The translations under genes were made by a program, and so were the position numbers. A stretch of 64,000 nt of DNA from Bdellovibrio bacteriovorus (GTDB lineage Bacteria; Bdellovibrionota; Bdellovibrionia; Bdellovibrionales; Bdellovibrionaceae). Within the stretch, counting starts at the first letter, position 1. Every line of letters begins with the position of its first letter. Positions 25,133-34,651 of the stretch are shown here, one piece after another. The stretch is from contig NZ_LUKF01000016.1 in NCBI RefSeq assembly GCF_001592755.1, positions 186,001 through 250,000 of the forward strand. Reading direction: 5' to 3'. Below the pieces are notes generated by a model. The model made no database searches. It was given only the letters and a program-made list of their open reading frames with translations, and was not told the DNA's origin.

Positions 25133-25435
25133 ATGACAACTCATGAAAGAATTGATTCCATTCTAAACCAAAACAAAATCGTGCTTTTCATGAAAGGCAC
25201 TCAACAATTCCCAATGTGCGGTTTTTCTGCACGTGCTTGCGCGATCTTGCAAGACATCGGCGTTCAATTTCACGACGTGAATGTTCTTGAAGATGAAGAA
25301 ATCCGTTCAGGTATCAAAGAGTACGGCAACTGGCCGACAATTCCGCAACTTTACATCAACAAACAGTTGGTGGGCGGAAGCGATATCATGATGGAAATGT
25401 ACCAATCTGGTGAGTTGCAAGAGCTTATAAAATAA
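25133..25435 (+). CDS. grxD: monothiol glutaredoxin, Grx4 type
   Basis: A 100-residue CGFS-type glutaredoxin. Residues MKGTQQFPMCGFSARA hold the monothiol site C-G-F-S (about Cys29); later come the glutathione-binding blocks WPTIPQLYI (about 70-78) and GGSDIMMEM (about 84-92). These proteins bind a [2Fe-2S] cluster with glutathione, and pair with BolA, which is the gene just upstream. An AAAGAGG ribosome site precedes the ATG. Role: iron-sulfur cluster delivery and iron sensing. Confidence 0.95.
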   Translation: MTTHERIDSILNQNKIVLFMKGTQQFPMCGFSARACAILQDIGVQFHDVNVLEDEEIRSGIKEYGNWPTIPQLYINKQLVGGSDIMMEMYQSGELQELIK

Positions 25436-25436
25436 C

Positions 25437-25646
25437 ATGAGATGTAATGTTGCCGTTTGGGACCGCATTTTAAGGTTTATTTTTGGCGTATTCTTAACAG
25501 CCTACGCCATTGCCGGCGGTCCTTTTTGGGCATACATCGGTTTGTATGGCCTCATCACTGCTGCTTGGGGCTTGTGTCCTGTCTACGCCTTCTTTAGAAT
25601 AAGAACTCTGAAAGATTATCATCGCGCGATTCCTGACGAAGAATAG
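25437..25646 (+). CDS. DUF2892 small membrane protein
   Basis: A 69-residue protein with two hydrophobic helices (about 10-26 and 28-52). It begins MRCNVAVWDRILRF and contains WGLCPVYAFF, both close to the DUF2892 (YgaP inner-membrane domain-like) consensus. The two cysteines are conserved in the family. It starts two bases after the glutaredoxin stop, so it is in the same transcript; a role in sulfur or Fe-S handling would fit but is inference. Confidence 0.8.
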   Translation: MRCNVAVWDRILRFIFGVFLTAYAIAGGPFWAYIGLYGLITAAWGLCPVYAFFRIRTLKDYHRAIPDEE

Positions 25647-25654
25647 GATGTTGT

Positions 25655-27037
25655 ATGTCCACGGCCCTCATCGAACTTGAAAGTTTTTTACAAAAAGACC
25701 AAATCAAAACCGACGAGGAAAGCCTCAAATACTGGGGTAAAGACTGGACAACTTATTTCGACATCAAAGCCACGGCGATTGTTTTTCCTCGCAGCACCGA
25801 AGATGTCGTTGCCATCGTAAAATGGGCGCGCAAAAATAAAATGGCCCTTGTTCCCTCAGGCGGACGCACGGGTCTTTCCGGTTCTGCCGTCGCCTCTCAA
25901 GGTGAAGTCGTTGTCTCTTTTGACCAAATGAACAAAATCAAAGATTTCAGTGCTGTCGATCAATCCGTTGTGATTGAGCCCGGTGTTGTCACTGAAGCTT
26001 TGCAAGAGTTCGCTCACTCTAAAAATCTTTTTTATCCCGTAGATTTTGCAGCAACAGGTTCTTCCCAAATGGGTGGCAATATCGCTACCAACGCGGGCGG
26101 AATTAAAGTTGTACGCTATGGTTTAACTCGCGAATGGATCATTGGACTTAAAGTCGTGACCGGCGCTGGAGAAGTTTTAGAACTTAACAACGGCCTTGTG
26201 AAAAATGCGACAGGGTATGATCTTCGCCACTTGTTCATCGGATCTGAAGGTACGTTGGGATTTATCGTGGAAGCGACAATTCGTCTGGCTCCCGCTCCTC
26301 CACCAATGAAAGTTTTGGTGATGGCGGTCAGTGGACTTGATGCTGTGATGAAAATCTTCGCGGAATTTAAAACGAAGACATCACTTGTTGCGTTTGAGAT
26401 GTTCTCAGACAAGGCGTTGAACAAAGTATTAGAAAATACGGGCCTGCCAGCTCCACTAGAAACGAAAGCTTCATTTTACGTCTTAGCTGAAGTTGAAACT
26501 CGCAACGAGCAAGATGAAGAACACGCTTTGGGTGTTTTTGAAAAGTGTTTGGAAGAAAGCTGGGTCCTGGACGGAGTGATCAGTCAGTCGGACGTCCAAG
26601 CGGCGACCTTCTGGCGCTACCGCGAAGATATCTCTGAGTCGTTAGCCAAATATTCTCCGTACAAAAACGATATCGCCGTGACTATTTCTAAAGTGCCTCC
26701 ATTCATGGAAGATTTAGATAAGGTTTTGGCGCAAGCCTACCCAACTTGGGAAGTCGTATGGTTCGGCCACATCGGCGATGGGAACTTGCACATCAATATT
26801 TTGCGCCCTTCGGGAATGAGTAAAGAAGAGTTCGTGAACGAGTGCCGCAAGGTCGACATCATGGTTTTTGAAACGGTGAAAAAATATAAAGGATCTATTT
26901 CCGCCGAACACGGTGTGGGTATGACAAAAAGATCTTTCTTGAACTACACCCGCTCCGAGGCCGAGATCGAAATCATGCGATCAATCAAAAAAGCATTTGA
27001 TCCCGACATGATTATGAATCCGGGAAAAGTCATATAA
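25655..27037 (+). CDS. FAD-linked 2-hydroxyacid oxidase/dehydrogenase (GlcD/D-lactate type)
   Basis: A 460-residue PCMH-type flavoprotein. The FAD-binding domain (about 38-215) has VFPRSTEDVVAIVKWA, PSGGRTGLSG (pyrophosphate loop, about 68-77), GGNIATNAGG and GLTREWIIGLKVV. The C-terminal cap ends with GHIGDGNLHINI and SAEHGVGMTKR, typical of glycolate oxidase GlcD, D-lactate and D-2-hydroxyglutarate dehydrogenases. AGGATG precedes the ATG. It is the last gene of the bolA-grx-DUF2892 run. The exact hydroxyacid cannot be told from sequence; no GlcE/GlcF partners are adjacent. Confidence 0.9.
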   Translation: MSTALIELESFLQKDQIKTDEESLKYWGKDWTTYFDIKATAIVFPRSTEDVVAIVKWARKNKMALVPSGGRTGLSGSAVASQGEVVVSFDQMNKIKDFSAVDQSVVIEPGVVTEALQEFAHSKNLFYPVDFAATGSSQMGGNIATNAGGIKVVRYGLTREWIIGLKVVTGAGEVLELNNGLVKNATGYDLRHLFIGSEGTLGFIVEATIRLAPAPPPMKVLVMAVSGLDAVMKIFAEFKTKTSLVAFEMFSDKALNKVLENTGLPAPLETKASFYVLAEVETRNEQDEEHALGVFEKCLEESWVLDGVISQSDVQAATFWRYREDISESLAKYSPYKNDIAVTISKVPPFMEDLDKVLAQAYPTWEVVWFGHIGDGNLHINILRPSGMSKEEFVNECRKVDIMVFETVKKYKGSISAEHGVGMTKRSFLNYTRSEAEIEIMRSIKKAFDPDMIMNPGKVI

Positions 27038-27208
27038 GATAAGAATAGACTCACATCCGAGACTAAACAACGTTTCAACAACGGACTAAAGACGTTACCG
27101 CGGATGACAGTGGAGCAACTATCACGATACGGCATAGTTTTACTTCGAGAAATTTTCTGAATATTCCGAAAAGGTTCATAGGGCTAAGAACCTTGTTAGG
27201 AAAAATTC

Positions 27209-28978
27209 ATGAGAACTCTACGGTACGTGACTTTATGTGTAGGACTTTCGCTGACTCTGGCGGGATGTTCAATCAACACCTCTCTTTTTGGAAGTTCCAA
27301 GGATCTGCCATCTCAAGGCGACAATCTGCAAGCGGTCAAAGGAAACTTCCCGCTGATGACACCTTTCACCGGTCAATTTAAAAACTACCTGCGAGCAGCT
27401 CCAAATAAAAAATTCGTGTTCGCAAGCTTTTTCAATGACGTCTACATCGTTTCAGAAACGGGAACCTACTTAAAAAGTTTCACTCCTGCGGATGTCTTCA
27501 ATATTGAAGGCTTGGCGGTCGATACAAGTGGTAACATCTATATCGCCGGTGCGGCAGCTTCACCGAATGAAAACACTCATCGCTTCGTTAGAAAATACGA
27601 TATCGACGGAAACTATCTTGGTGAGATCGTGACCTTCGGAGATGAAGATCCGGGTGCTGGCGTCTATGTACCACTTCCTAAACAACCCCGTATCGGTGCC
27701 GATGGTTCCATTTACGTAGCCTTGAACGCAGAAATTCGCAAATACAACTCTGCCGGCGTACAACAACTTATTTTTGGTACCGGTGTTCAAGGAGCCAACG
27801 ACGGAGAGATTAATGGTGCTCCCGTCTTTACAGTGAACAACGACGGAAGTATTTACGTGGCCGATATGTGGTCGGACCGTGTGCAACTTTTTAACGCCGA
27901 TGGGACGTTCAATTCTAAATTTACTTGGCCAAGGCAAATTGCCATGTCGATGCTAGAAGACCTGCAAAAAAATCCCGATGGAAACTTCCTCCTGACCGAA
28001 CGCATGGGGAGTGAGGCACGCATTACTTTTTTTGATCCGACGGGGACTCTCTTATTTTCTTTGAATGGTTCCGAAGGTGGCGGCGCGGCTTGGGGCACAA
28101 GTGACCTGACGACCGCGACTGTATCAGACACTCGTCTGTACGTCGGCTACCAGGATGGTGTATATGTCTTTAACGCTTCGACTGGAGCCTATGTTAAAGA
28201 CTATCTTCCAGGCATGAAGAATCCGACAAGCGTGGTTCAAGCTAAAAATGGACATTTCTATGTCGGAACAGATAAGGGTGTAGAGCAGTTTAATGCCAAA
28301 GGAGATTGGCAAAGAACTTTCGGTCCCGTGGCACAGATTACATCGCTTGCCGTGACGAGCAAAAACGTTCTTTATGTTGCGAATGCCTCCACCCCGACGA
28401 CTCTTAATAAATACGATCTTGATGGCAATCTTTTGGGAACGGTTGTTGTCCCGGGTTTGGCTCTCCCCTATAGCATGTCCGTGGACGCCAGTGACAACAT
28501 CTATATCGCCGATATTGGTGGCGGTGGTCTGCAAATCTTATCAACGGCTTTGGAATCAGCGACAACATTTCCGGGAGTGATCGGAACCCCCTCGGGTGTT
28601 CATTGCGCCAAAGACGGCAGCATTTTAGTTTTAGATTTTGATGGAGCCAAGTCGACTCCCAAAAGATTCAGCGCCGCCGGCGCTCTTTTAGACACTTTCG
28701 ATGCAGCGGGCGCCGATATTGACGTAGGTGTTGCTTTGGGGATTACCCAGGTCGGTAGCGGTCGAGTCTATATTGCCGGCACCATAAAAAACAAAATCTA
28801 TGAGTACGAAGCCGATGGTACGTACGTCACAAACTTTGGCAGCGCTGGAACGCAGCTAAATCAATTCAACCAACCCTGGAGCATTTTTGCTGACGCCTTC
28901 GGAAGTTTATTTGTCGTCGATAAAAGCAACGATGCCGTGAAAAAGTTTAAAACCGACGGCACGCTGCTTTACGAATAG
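27209..28978 (+). CDS. NHL-repeat beta-propeller lipoprotein
   Basis: A 589-residue lipoprotein with signal and lipobox LAGC (Cys20). The body consists of NHL-type repeats: D-x-x-G-N-I-Y-I-A, for example VDTSGNIYIAGA, VNNDGSIYVADMWSDRVQLF, VDASDNIYIADIGGGGLQIL and ADAFGSLFVVDKSNDAVKKF. This gives a six-bladed or double propeller on the cell surface or in the periplasm. Such proteins mainly bind proteins or glycans. AGGA precedes the ATG. It stands alone between two intergenic regions, and the target is unknown. Confidence 0.85.
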   Translation: MRTLRYVTLCVGLSLTLAGCSINTSLFGSSKDLPSQGDNLQAVKGNFPLMTPFTGQFKNYLRAAPNKKFVFASFFNDVYIVSETGTYLKSFTPADVFNIEGLAVDTSGNIYIAGAAASPNENTHRFVRKYDIDGNYLGEIVTFGDEDPGAGVYVPLPKQPRIGADGSIYVALNAEIRKYNSAGVQQLIFGTGVQGANDGEINGAPVFTVNNDGSIYVADMWSDRVQLFNADGTFNSKFTWPRQIAMSMLEDLQKNPDGNFLLTERMGSEARITFFDPTGTLLFSLNGSEGGGAAWGTSDLTTATVSDTRLYVGYQDGVYVFNASTGAYVKDYLPGMKNPTSVVQAKNGHFYVGTDKGVEQFNAKGDWQRTFGPVAQITSLAVTSKNVLYVANASTPTTLNKYDLDGNLLGTVVVPGLALPYSMSVDASDNIYIADIGGGGLQILSTALESATTFPGVIGTPSGVHCAKDGSILVLDFDGAKSTPKRFSAAGALLDTFDAAGADIDVGVALGITQVGSGRVYIAGTIKNKIYEYEADGTYVTNFGSAGTQLNQFNQPWSIFADAFGSLFVVDKSNDAVKKFKTDGTLLYE

Positions 28979-28990
28979 TTTTTTTCCAAA

Positions 28991-30163
28991 CTAACTTTGG
29001 AACATTTTTTTGATCTTATCTCGATCCGTGCCGTGATACTGAAATTCACGGCGCGACTGAACTTCATCGGGATTCAGAGTGCTGATTCTGCCGTTTCTCA
29101 TTAGAACTTTTCCGCGCGCGATCACATCGCGAATAGTGAAGTTCTTTTTTTCAACAATCACCAGATCGGCGTCTTTTTTTACTTCCAGGCCACCTTTGGA
29201 ATGCAACTTCAGCACATTTGCAGTGTAAGAAGTGAAATGCGGCAGCACATCTTCTAGATTCATTTTATATTTCAGATGGCATTCACGCAGCTGCGCAAAA
29301 AGACTGTCGGGTGAGTTTATCGAAGCATCCGTCGACACGGTGATTCGATCTTTCTTCGCTCCGTACCCAAGAATTTTTGTCAGGCATTCATGCAAGTTCC
29401 CTTCAGTCGTATCCAGATCGACGAATCCATCTTTTGTCGTGAACTTCGCAGCGTCTTTCATCAGACCCTCCGTTCTCCCGACATGCGTTGGATAAATACA
29501 GTTGGAGGGAAGATCAAATTCTTCCATCAACTTGAAAAGAATCTTCATACCTTGCTTTTTGTCCCCCATATGAAAATGAGTGACTCCGGCTTTTTTAGAC
29601 AACATCCCAGCGACGCGACCATCGCTGACAACACGAGCCAAGTCGTGAGCGTCAGGGTCTCTAGAGCGATCATCGGCAATGGCGACTTCTCCCACTCCTA
29701 TAATTTCTTTGATAAAAAGAATATCCGTTCGAATGTCCTGAGTGAGGGTGCGGGGCGGAACCTCGTAGCCTCCGGTATAACAAAAAGCACTGATGCCAGC
29801 TTCGTCCGTCGCTTTGACCTTGGCCAAAAGATTCGCCATATTTTTGGTGACCGTGTCAGATCCAAGGCACCCCACAACACTCGTAATGCCACCTTTGATC
29901 AATTCATAAAATTCGATGTTGGGCGTCTGTGAAGAGAAGCCTTCTTCCCCACTTCCACCTGACAAATGTTCGTGAGGATCTATCAAGCCTGGAATAACCA
30001 GGCATTCCGTACAATCAATGATCTGAAGAGCTGGATCTAATTTTTCTAAGGTAAATGGGTCGACCTGAGGTCCGATGTGCAGAATCTTTTCCTCACCAAT
30101 GACAATGTCCCTGTGACCGAGGAATTGAGGATCATATATTTCAGCATTCCGTATCAGAATCAT
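28991..30163 (-). CDS. iadA: isoaspartyl (beta-aspartyl) dipeptidase
   Basis: A 390-residue amidohydrolase-fold enzyme that cleaves beta-aspartyl dipeptides arising from damaged or isomerised proteins. Visible IadA features: GLIDPHEHLSGGSGEEGFS (metal His pair, about 63-66), the GITSVVGCLGSD block, CYTGGYEVPPRTLT, DDRSRDPDAHDLA, THFHMGDKKQGM and VSTDASINSPDSL (metal Asp). The usual carboxylated lysine region lies near EIIGVGEVAIADD. GGAGGA ribosome site. In a predator it may salvage isoaspartyl peptides from digested prey; this is inference. Confidence 0.93.
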   Translation of the reverse strand: MILIRNAEIYDPQFLGHRDIVIGEEKILHIGPQVDPFTLEKLDPALQIIDCTECLVIPGLIDPHEHLSGGSGEEGFSSQTPNIEFYELIKGGITSVVGCLGSDTVTKNMANLLAKVKATDEAGISAFCYTGGYEVPPRTLTQDIRTDILFIKEIIGVGEVAIADDRSRDPDAHDLARVVSDGRVAGMLSKKAGVTHFHMGDKKQGMKILFKLMEEFDLPSNCIYPTHVGRTEGLMKDAAKFTTKDGFVDLDTTEGNLHECLTKILGYGAKKDRITVSTDASINSPDSLFAQLRECHLKYKMNLEDVLPHFTSYTANVLKLHSKGGLEVKKDADLVIVEKKNFTIRDVIARGKVLMRNGRISTLNPDEVQSRREFQYHGTDRDKIKKMFQS

Positions 30164-30232
30164 GATCTCCTCCGTGCAAATGTTGATTATTTCACAGAGG
30201 AGATTTTGCTAACAGAAGAGCTTTGACAAAGG

Positions 30233-31438
30233 CTAGTAAACAACCCGAGTGCGGATGGAACGTGACAACTTACCAATGTCAGCGGCCAAAGCTTGCGCTT
30301 GCGCCGAGTGAACGTCCATAACTAGGTAACCAATTTTTTCGTCAGTTGACAGGTACTGTCCTTCGATATTGGCACCCGCTTTAGAAATCAAACCGTTGAT
30401 TTCACCTAAAACCCCGGGTTCATTTTTGTGAACATTCAAGATACGGGATGCTCCTTGCTTCACTGGCAAATCGACGTTCGGAAAATTCACCGCTCCCGAC
30501 GAAGAACCAATTTTAAGATAGCGACGGAAACTTTCTGCGACCTCCATGCCGATGGCATACTGAGCTTCTTCCGTGCTTCCCCCGATGTGCGGGGTCAAGA
30601 TGACATTGGGAACGCCTTGAAGCGGAGACACAAATTTTTCTTTATTCGAAGCCGGTTCTTCAGGAAATACGTCGATGGCACAGCCTGCAAGGTGTTTTGA
30701 TTTAAGCGCGTCGACCAAGGCTTCAATCACGACCACTGTACCACGGCTGGCATTGATCAAGTGGCTTCCCTTTTTCATCATCTTCAGTTCTTTTGCACCA
30801 ATCATGTCCTTGGTCTCTGAAGTTTCAGGCACGTGCAAAGTCACGAAGTCAGACACTTTCAATAATTCCTCTAACGAGGATTTAGCGACAGCGTTTCCTA
30901 ACGGAAGTTTTTTGATCACATCATAAAAAACGACCTTAAGTCCCATAGATTCAGCAAGAATACTGACTTGGCTTCCGATATGACCGTAACCAACAATCCC
31001 TAAAGTTTTGCCACGCACTTCGCGAGAGCCGTCAGCGGATTTCACCCACTCTCCGACATGGGCCTTCGTGTTTCTGTCACCCAATTGACGAGAGAGCGAA
31101 ATCATTTCGGCAATCACTAATTCGGCGACCGATCGGGTGTTCGAATGAGGCGCATTGAAAACGGGAACTCCCGCTTCGCGCGCAGTCATTAAGTCGACCT
31201 GATTTGTACCAATACAGAAACAGCCAATCGTTGTCAGATGAGGATTGCTTTTTAAAACATTGGCCGTGATTTCGGTTTTAGAACGAATGCCCAGAACATC
31301 GTAATTGGGAAGAATTTTAAGCAGTTCCTCTTCAGAAGGTGCATGAGGAATAAGATCCACTTTGTACCCTTCAGAAACCAAAGTTTGCTGCGCTACCGGA
31401 TGGATGTTTTCTACAAGAAGAATTCTAAGAGCGCTCAC
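30233..31438 (-). CDS. serA: D-3-phosphoglycerate dehydrogenase with ACT domain
   Basis: The first step of serine biosynthesis. From the second GTG (GGAGG correctly spaced; the first GTG overlaps that site) the protein is 401 residues, the ACT-containing E. coli-like form rather than the longer type. The NAD-binding motif is GIVGYGHIGSQ (about 147-157), and the catalytic region includes NASRGTVV, the Glu in FPEEPAS and the His in LTPHIGGSTEEAQ. The C-terminal ACT domain (about 325-401) suggests serine feedback control. It is in the same orientation as iadA but separated by 70 bases. Confidence 0.95.
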   Translation of the reverse strand: MSALRILLVENIHPVAQQTLVSEGYKVDLIPHAPSEEELLKILPNYDVLGIRSKTEITANVLKSNPHLTTIGCFCIGTNQVDLMTAREAGVPVFNAPHSNTRSVAELVIAEMISLSRQLGDRNTKAHVGEWVKSADGSREVRGKTLGIVGYGHIGSQVSILAESMGLKVVFYDVIKKLPLGNAVAKSSLEELLKVSDFVTLHVPETSETKDMIGAKELKMMKKGSHLINASRGTVVVIEALVDALKSKHLAGCAIDVFPEEPASNKEKFVSPLQGVPNVILTPHIGGSTEEAQYAIGMEVAESFRRYLKIGSSSGAVNFPNVDLPVKQGASRILNVHKNEPGVLGEINGLISKAGANIEGQYLSTDEKIGYLVMDVHSAQAQALAADIGKLSRSIRTRVVY

Positions 31439-31575
31439 TCGCACCTCCGCTAGATTTAGTTTAATCCGCCGGTTTTATAAGTCATTTCAAAAATGCGCCT
31501 GCCACAGAGCCAGTCCTGCTGACGAAGTGCGCAAAGTATAGTCAAAGTCATATTCCCAAGAGAGACTAAACACCT

Positions 31576-32934
31576 ATGGCAACAACTCGAGTATTTTCTC
31601 TACTTATCGTCGATGATGACCCGTTAGTTCAACAATCGTTGAAGATGTGTTTGCCGAATCATTGGAAAGTTTTTTCTGCGCCGACTTTGGAAGCGATTCA
31701 ATATGAACGCTTTTATCATGCCGCTTTCGTCGACATGCATTTAGAACCCGGCACTACCAAAGCCGCGGGTCCGCAAGTTATCGAAAAATTAGTAAAGCAT
31801 AACAATCAACTTGAAGTGGTGGCGATGTCCGGGGACTTAAGCCGCTCTTTGATGGAAAGCTGCTTAAAGGCCGGAGCCCAACGTTTTCTGGCAAAGCCCT
31901 TGATGCCTGAAGAGATCTTACTGATCTTAGAAAAAATTGAAGCCCTGTGGGATTTGCGCAGTGTGGACCCGAGCTCTTCTCGCCACACCACTCGTTGGGT
32001 GGGGAATTCTGCCGCTTCCATGAAAATTAAAAAGCGCATTGCTGATCTTCGTGGAGAAACAAACGCTGTTCTTATCGAAGGCGAAACGGGTTGTGGAAAA
32101 GAAGTTGTCGCAAGACTTCTGCACGAACAAGAAGGCGACAGACCTTTTATTGCTGTCAACTTAGCAAGTATTCCCGAAAATCTTTTTGAGTCAGAAATGT
32201 TTGGCCATGTGAAAGGCGCTTTCACCGGAGCCGATCAAAACAAAGTCGGCCTGACAGAAGCTGCTAACGGCGGGGATCTTTTTTTAGACGAAATCGAAGC
32301 CTTGCCTTTATCCCAACAGGCAAAACTTTTGCGCTTTTTAGAAACCGGTGAAGTACGCCGTGTGGGTGCAAAAGAAAGTACGATTGTAAAAACGCGCGTG
32401 ATCGCGGCCAGCAATCGATCCTTAGAAAAAATGGTGGCGGCCGGTGAATTCCGCGAAGACTTGCTTTATCGCCTGTCTTCTCAGCGCATTGAACTGACAC
32501 CTTTGCGAGAACGTCTTGAAGACATCGATGAACTCGCCAAACATTTTCTAGAAGCTGAGCGCCCTCGCCGCAACAAGACCATTGCTGACGACGGACTGAA
32601 CGCTTTAAAAAAATACAACTGGCCCGGGAATGTTCGCGAGCTCAAACGCGTTTGCGAACAACTCAGCCTGACTTCTCCCCTTCCTTTCATTCGCGAGGAA
32701 GACGTCGCTGCCTGGTTGAAACCGGCGGCGACCGCACCGGGAGCTCCTTCTTACACAGCTATTGATTTCAACAAAGGACTGAACACTCTTGTCGAAGAGT
32801 TTGAAGCTCACACCATTCGCACTTGTTTAAAACAAACCCGCGATGTGGAAGAAGCCGCGAAAGTCCTGCAAGTGTCTCGATCCAATCTTTACAAGAAGAT
32901 CAAGGACTACAAAATTGACGAGGAACCATCGTAA
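31576..32934 (+). CDS. sigma-54-dependent response regulator (NtrC family)
   Basis: A 452-residue regulator. Receiver domain 1-125 with acidic pocket Asp13-15, phosphoacceptor Asp53 (AFVDMHLEPG) and the lysine in LAKPL. The central AAA+ domain (about 140-375) has Walker A GETGCGKE, the sigma-54 contact loop GAFTGADQ and Walker B LFLDEIE, so it should activate sigma-54 promoters. The C-terminal Fis-type HTH (about 410-452) ends SRSNLYKKIKDYKI. No histidine kinase is adjacent. Its stop shares one base with the start of cdsA, which makes it part of a phospholipid operon, an unusual place for such a regulator. Confidence 0.92.
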   Translation: MATTRVFSLLIVDDDPLVQQSLKMCLPNHWKVFSAPTLEAIQYERFYHAAFVDMHLEPGTTKAAGPQVIEKLVKHNNQLEVVAMSGDLSRSLMESCLKAGAQRFLAKPLMPEEILLILEKIEALWDLRSVDPSSSRHTTRWVGNSAASMKIKKRIADLRGETNAVLIEGETGCGKEVVARLLHEQEGDRPFIAVNLASIPENLFESEMFGHVKGAFTGADQNKVGLTEAANGGDLFLDEIEALPLSQQAKLLRFLETGEVRRVGAKESTIVKTRVIAASNRSLEKMVAAGEFREDLLYRLSSQRIELTPLRERLEDIDELAKHFLEAERPRRNKTIADDGLNALKKYNWPGNVRELKRVCEQLSLTSPLPFIREEDVAAWLKPAATAPGAPSYTAIDFNKGLNTLVEEFEAHTIRTCLKQTRDVEEAAKVLQVSRSNLYKKIKDYKIDEEPS

Positions 32935-33878
32935 TGGATTTTTTTGATTTTAGTTTTCCCATTCGCATCTCTATGCCCACAGCGTGGGAAAGTCATATTT
33001 ATCGCCAAACAGTTTTGATCGTTCTTTCTATCATCTTTGTTTCCGGTGCTATCACGTTCTTCTTCCGCAATAAGAACTATTACTTTGTTCAATCCTGGGC
33101 GAGCATTAAGAGCTGGTTGGTTGCAGCTCCTTTGATGTTTATTGTGATGGGTCTGCCTGAGCCTTGGCCGTTGGTGTTCTTGACGGCGCTGGCGATTTTG
33201 GGTGCCAAGATTTTCTTTCAGATCATGGGGATGTTCCATCGCAGTAATTTCGTCCTGCTTTGTTATGCGGGCATTATTGGATTGGGAATCTGCGCATGGT
33301 ACGACCGTATTGATATTTACAACTCCATGCCGATGATCGTGCTGGGAGCCAGCTGTCTTGTCCCGTTGATTCGCAATTCTTATAAACGCATGATTCAGTA
33401 CATGTCTTTGACTTTGCTGGCCTTCATCTTCTTAGGTTGGTCATTCATGCACTTGGGACTGATTCTGAAATTCCCGAATGGCGTTTACCAAGTGATGTAT
33501 CTTGTGATCCTGACAGAGTTCTGTGACAACACAAACTTAGCTGTGGGTCGCTACATTGGCGGTTGGAGAATGTTCCCTGGAATCAATCCACGTCGTACCG
33601 TAGGCAGTACCGCGACGTCGATCCTTCTGACTTTATTCCTTGCAGGCTCGATGCGTTTCTTACTGCCGGACGGATCTGACAAGTATTGGTTGGCTTCAGG
33701 CCTGGTCGCTTCTTTAGGAGGCTTCGTGGGGGATCTTGTGATGACAGTGGTTCGTCGTGATGCCGGAATGAAAACAGTGGGCCCTTTCATTATCGGTCGC
33801 GGAGATTTCTTACATCGCGTGGACAGACTGATCTTCGTCGCACCTATTTACTATTACGTGATGACGGTCATTCTATGA
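32934..33878 (+). CDS. cdsA: CdsA-like phosphatidate cytidylyltransferase
   Basis: A 314-residue membrane protein with about eight helices. The C-terminal region keeps the CTP-transferase signature in diverged form: GGFVGDLVMTVVRRDAG, then IIGRGDFLHRVDRL, where the D-x-x-D-R pattern close to the end matches the family signature. It converts phosphatidic acid and CTP to CDP-diacylglycerol. Many canonical residues differ (for example S-x-x-x-R-R replaced), so it may be the YnbB-like branch. It overlaps the regulator upstream (1 base) and plsC downstream (4 bases). Confidence 0.82.
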   Translation: MDFFDFSFPIRISMPTAWESHIYRQTVLIVLSIIFVSGAITFFFRNKNYYFVQSWASIKSWLVAAPLMFIVMGLPEPWPLVFLTALAILGAKIFFQIMGMFHRSNFVLLCYAGIIGLGICAWYDRIDIYNSMPMIVLGASCLVPLIRNSYKRMIQYMSLTLLAFIFLGWSFMHLGLILKFPNGVYQVMYLVILTEFCDNTNLAVGRYIGGWRMFPGINPRRTVGSTATSILLTLFLAGSMRFLLPDGSDKYWLASGLVASLGGFVGDLVMTVVRRDAGMKTVGPFIIGRGDFLHRVDRLIFVAPIYYYVMTVIL

Positions 33879-34651
33879 AGGATTGGAACTACGAAAATGA
33901 GCAGTGGACCAAGCTGCCGACTTACTTAAAACACCTCCCGCTGTTCACGCGTCACATCGACATGTTCAGCGTGTTCATGCGTTTTCTGTGGTCGATCTTT
34001 CTTAAAAACGTGGCCTTTAAGTTTTACATTCGCCTTCAAGTAAAGGGCACGCCATTTAAAGAAATCTATCGCACACAACCGAAGCTTATTATTATCAGCA
34101 ATCACGCCAGCCACTTGGATGCGGTTTCTATTGCGGCGTCCATTCCGCGTCGCTACTGGTTGAATCTTTATATCGCAGCGGCAAAGGACTATTTCTTTAC
34201 CAACGCCCTTTTCACCTTCTTTTCTAAACACTGCTTGGGAGCCATCCCCATTGATCGCAAAGACCGTCGCGGTGAAGCCATCAATTTGATTTTGAAGCTT
34301 TTGACAGAGCTTCCGCGCATGTGGTTGATCATTTTTCCGGAAGGAACCCGCTCTAAAGACGGAAAAATTCAGGAATTCAAACGAGGCGTTTCCATCTTTT
34401 CAGAACGCACACAAACGCCGCTTTTATTCACATATCTAGAAGGCAATATGGAGCTATGGCCTAAAGGGCAGCCCATTCCTCTTCCAGGAAAACTGGTTTT
34501 GCACGTTGGTCCGGTTCATCCCCCCGGCCCGATTCAGCAGGTGTATGCTGCTTATAAGCAGTGGGTGCTGACGATCAATCCAAACGCATTCCATGCTGCG
34601 ACCACAAGCGAAGGCGAAGGAGAAGCAAAAGATGACTCCGAACAAGTCTGA
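33875..34651 (+). CDS. 1-acyl-glycerol-3-phosphate acyltransferase (PlsC family)
   Basis: A 258-residue acyltransferase. The catalytic N-H-x4-D motif is NHASHLD (His77, Asp82), and the substrate-binding block is FPEGTRS (154-160). One hydrophobic helix lies around 35-50. It would make phosphatidic acid from lysophosphatidic acid, the substrate for the neighbouring CdsA. It overlaps cdsA by ATGA and its own end overlaps the next gene by 20 bases, so the run is translationally coupled. Confidence 0.9.
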   Translation: MKDWNYENEQWTKLPTYLKHLPLFTRHIDMFSVFMRFLWSIFLKNVAFKFYIRLQVKGTPFKEIYRTQPKLIIISNHASHLDAVSIAASIPRRYWLNLYIAAAKDYFFTNALFTFFSKHCLGAIPIDRKDRRGEAINLILKLLTELPRMWLIIFPEGTRSKDGKIQEFKRGVSIFSERTQTPLLFTYLEGNMELWPKGQPIPLPGKLVLHVGPVHPPGPIQQVYAAYKQWVLTINPNAFHAATTSEGEGEAKDDSEQV

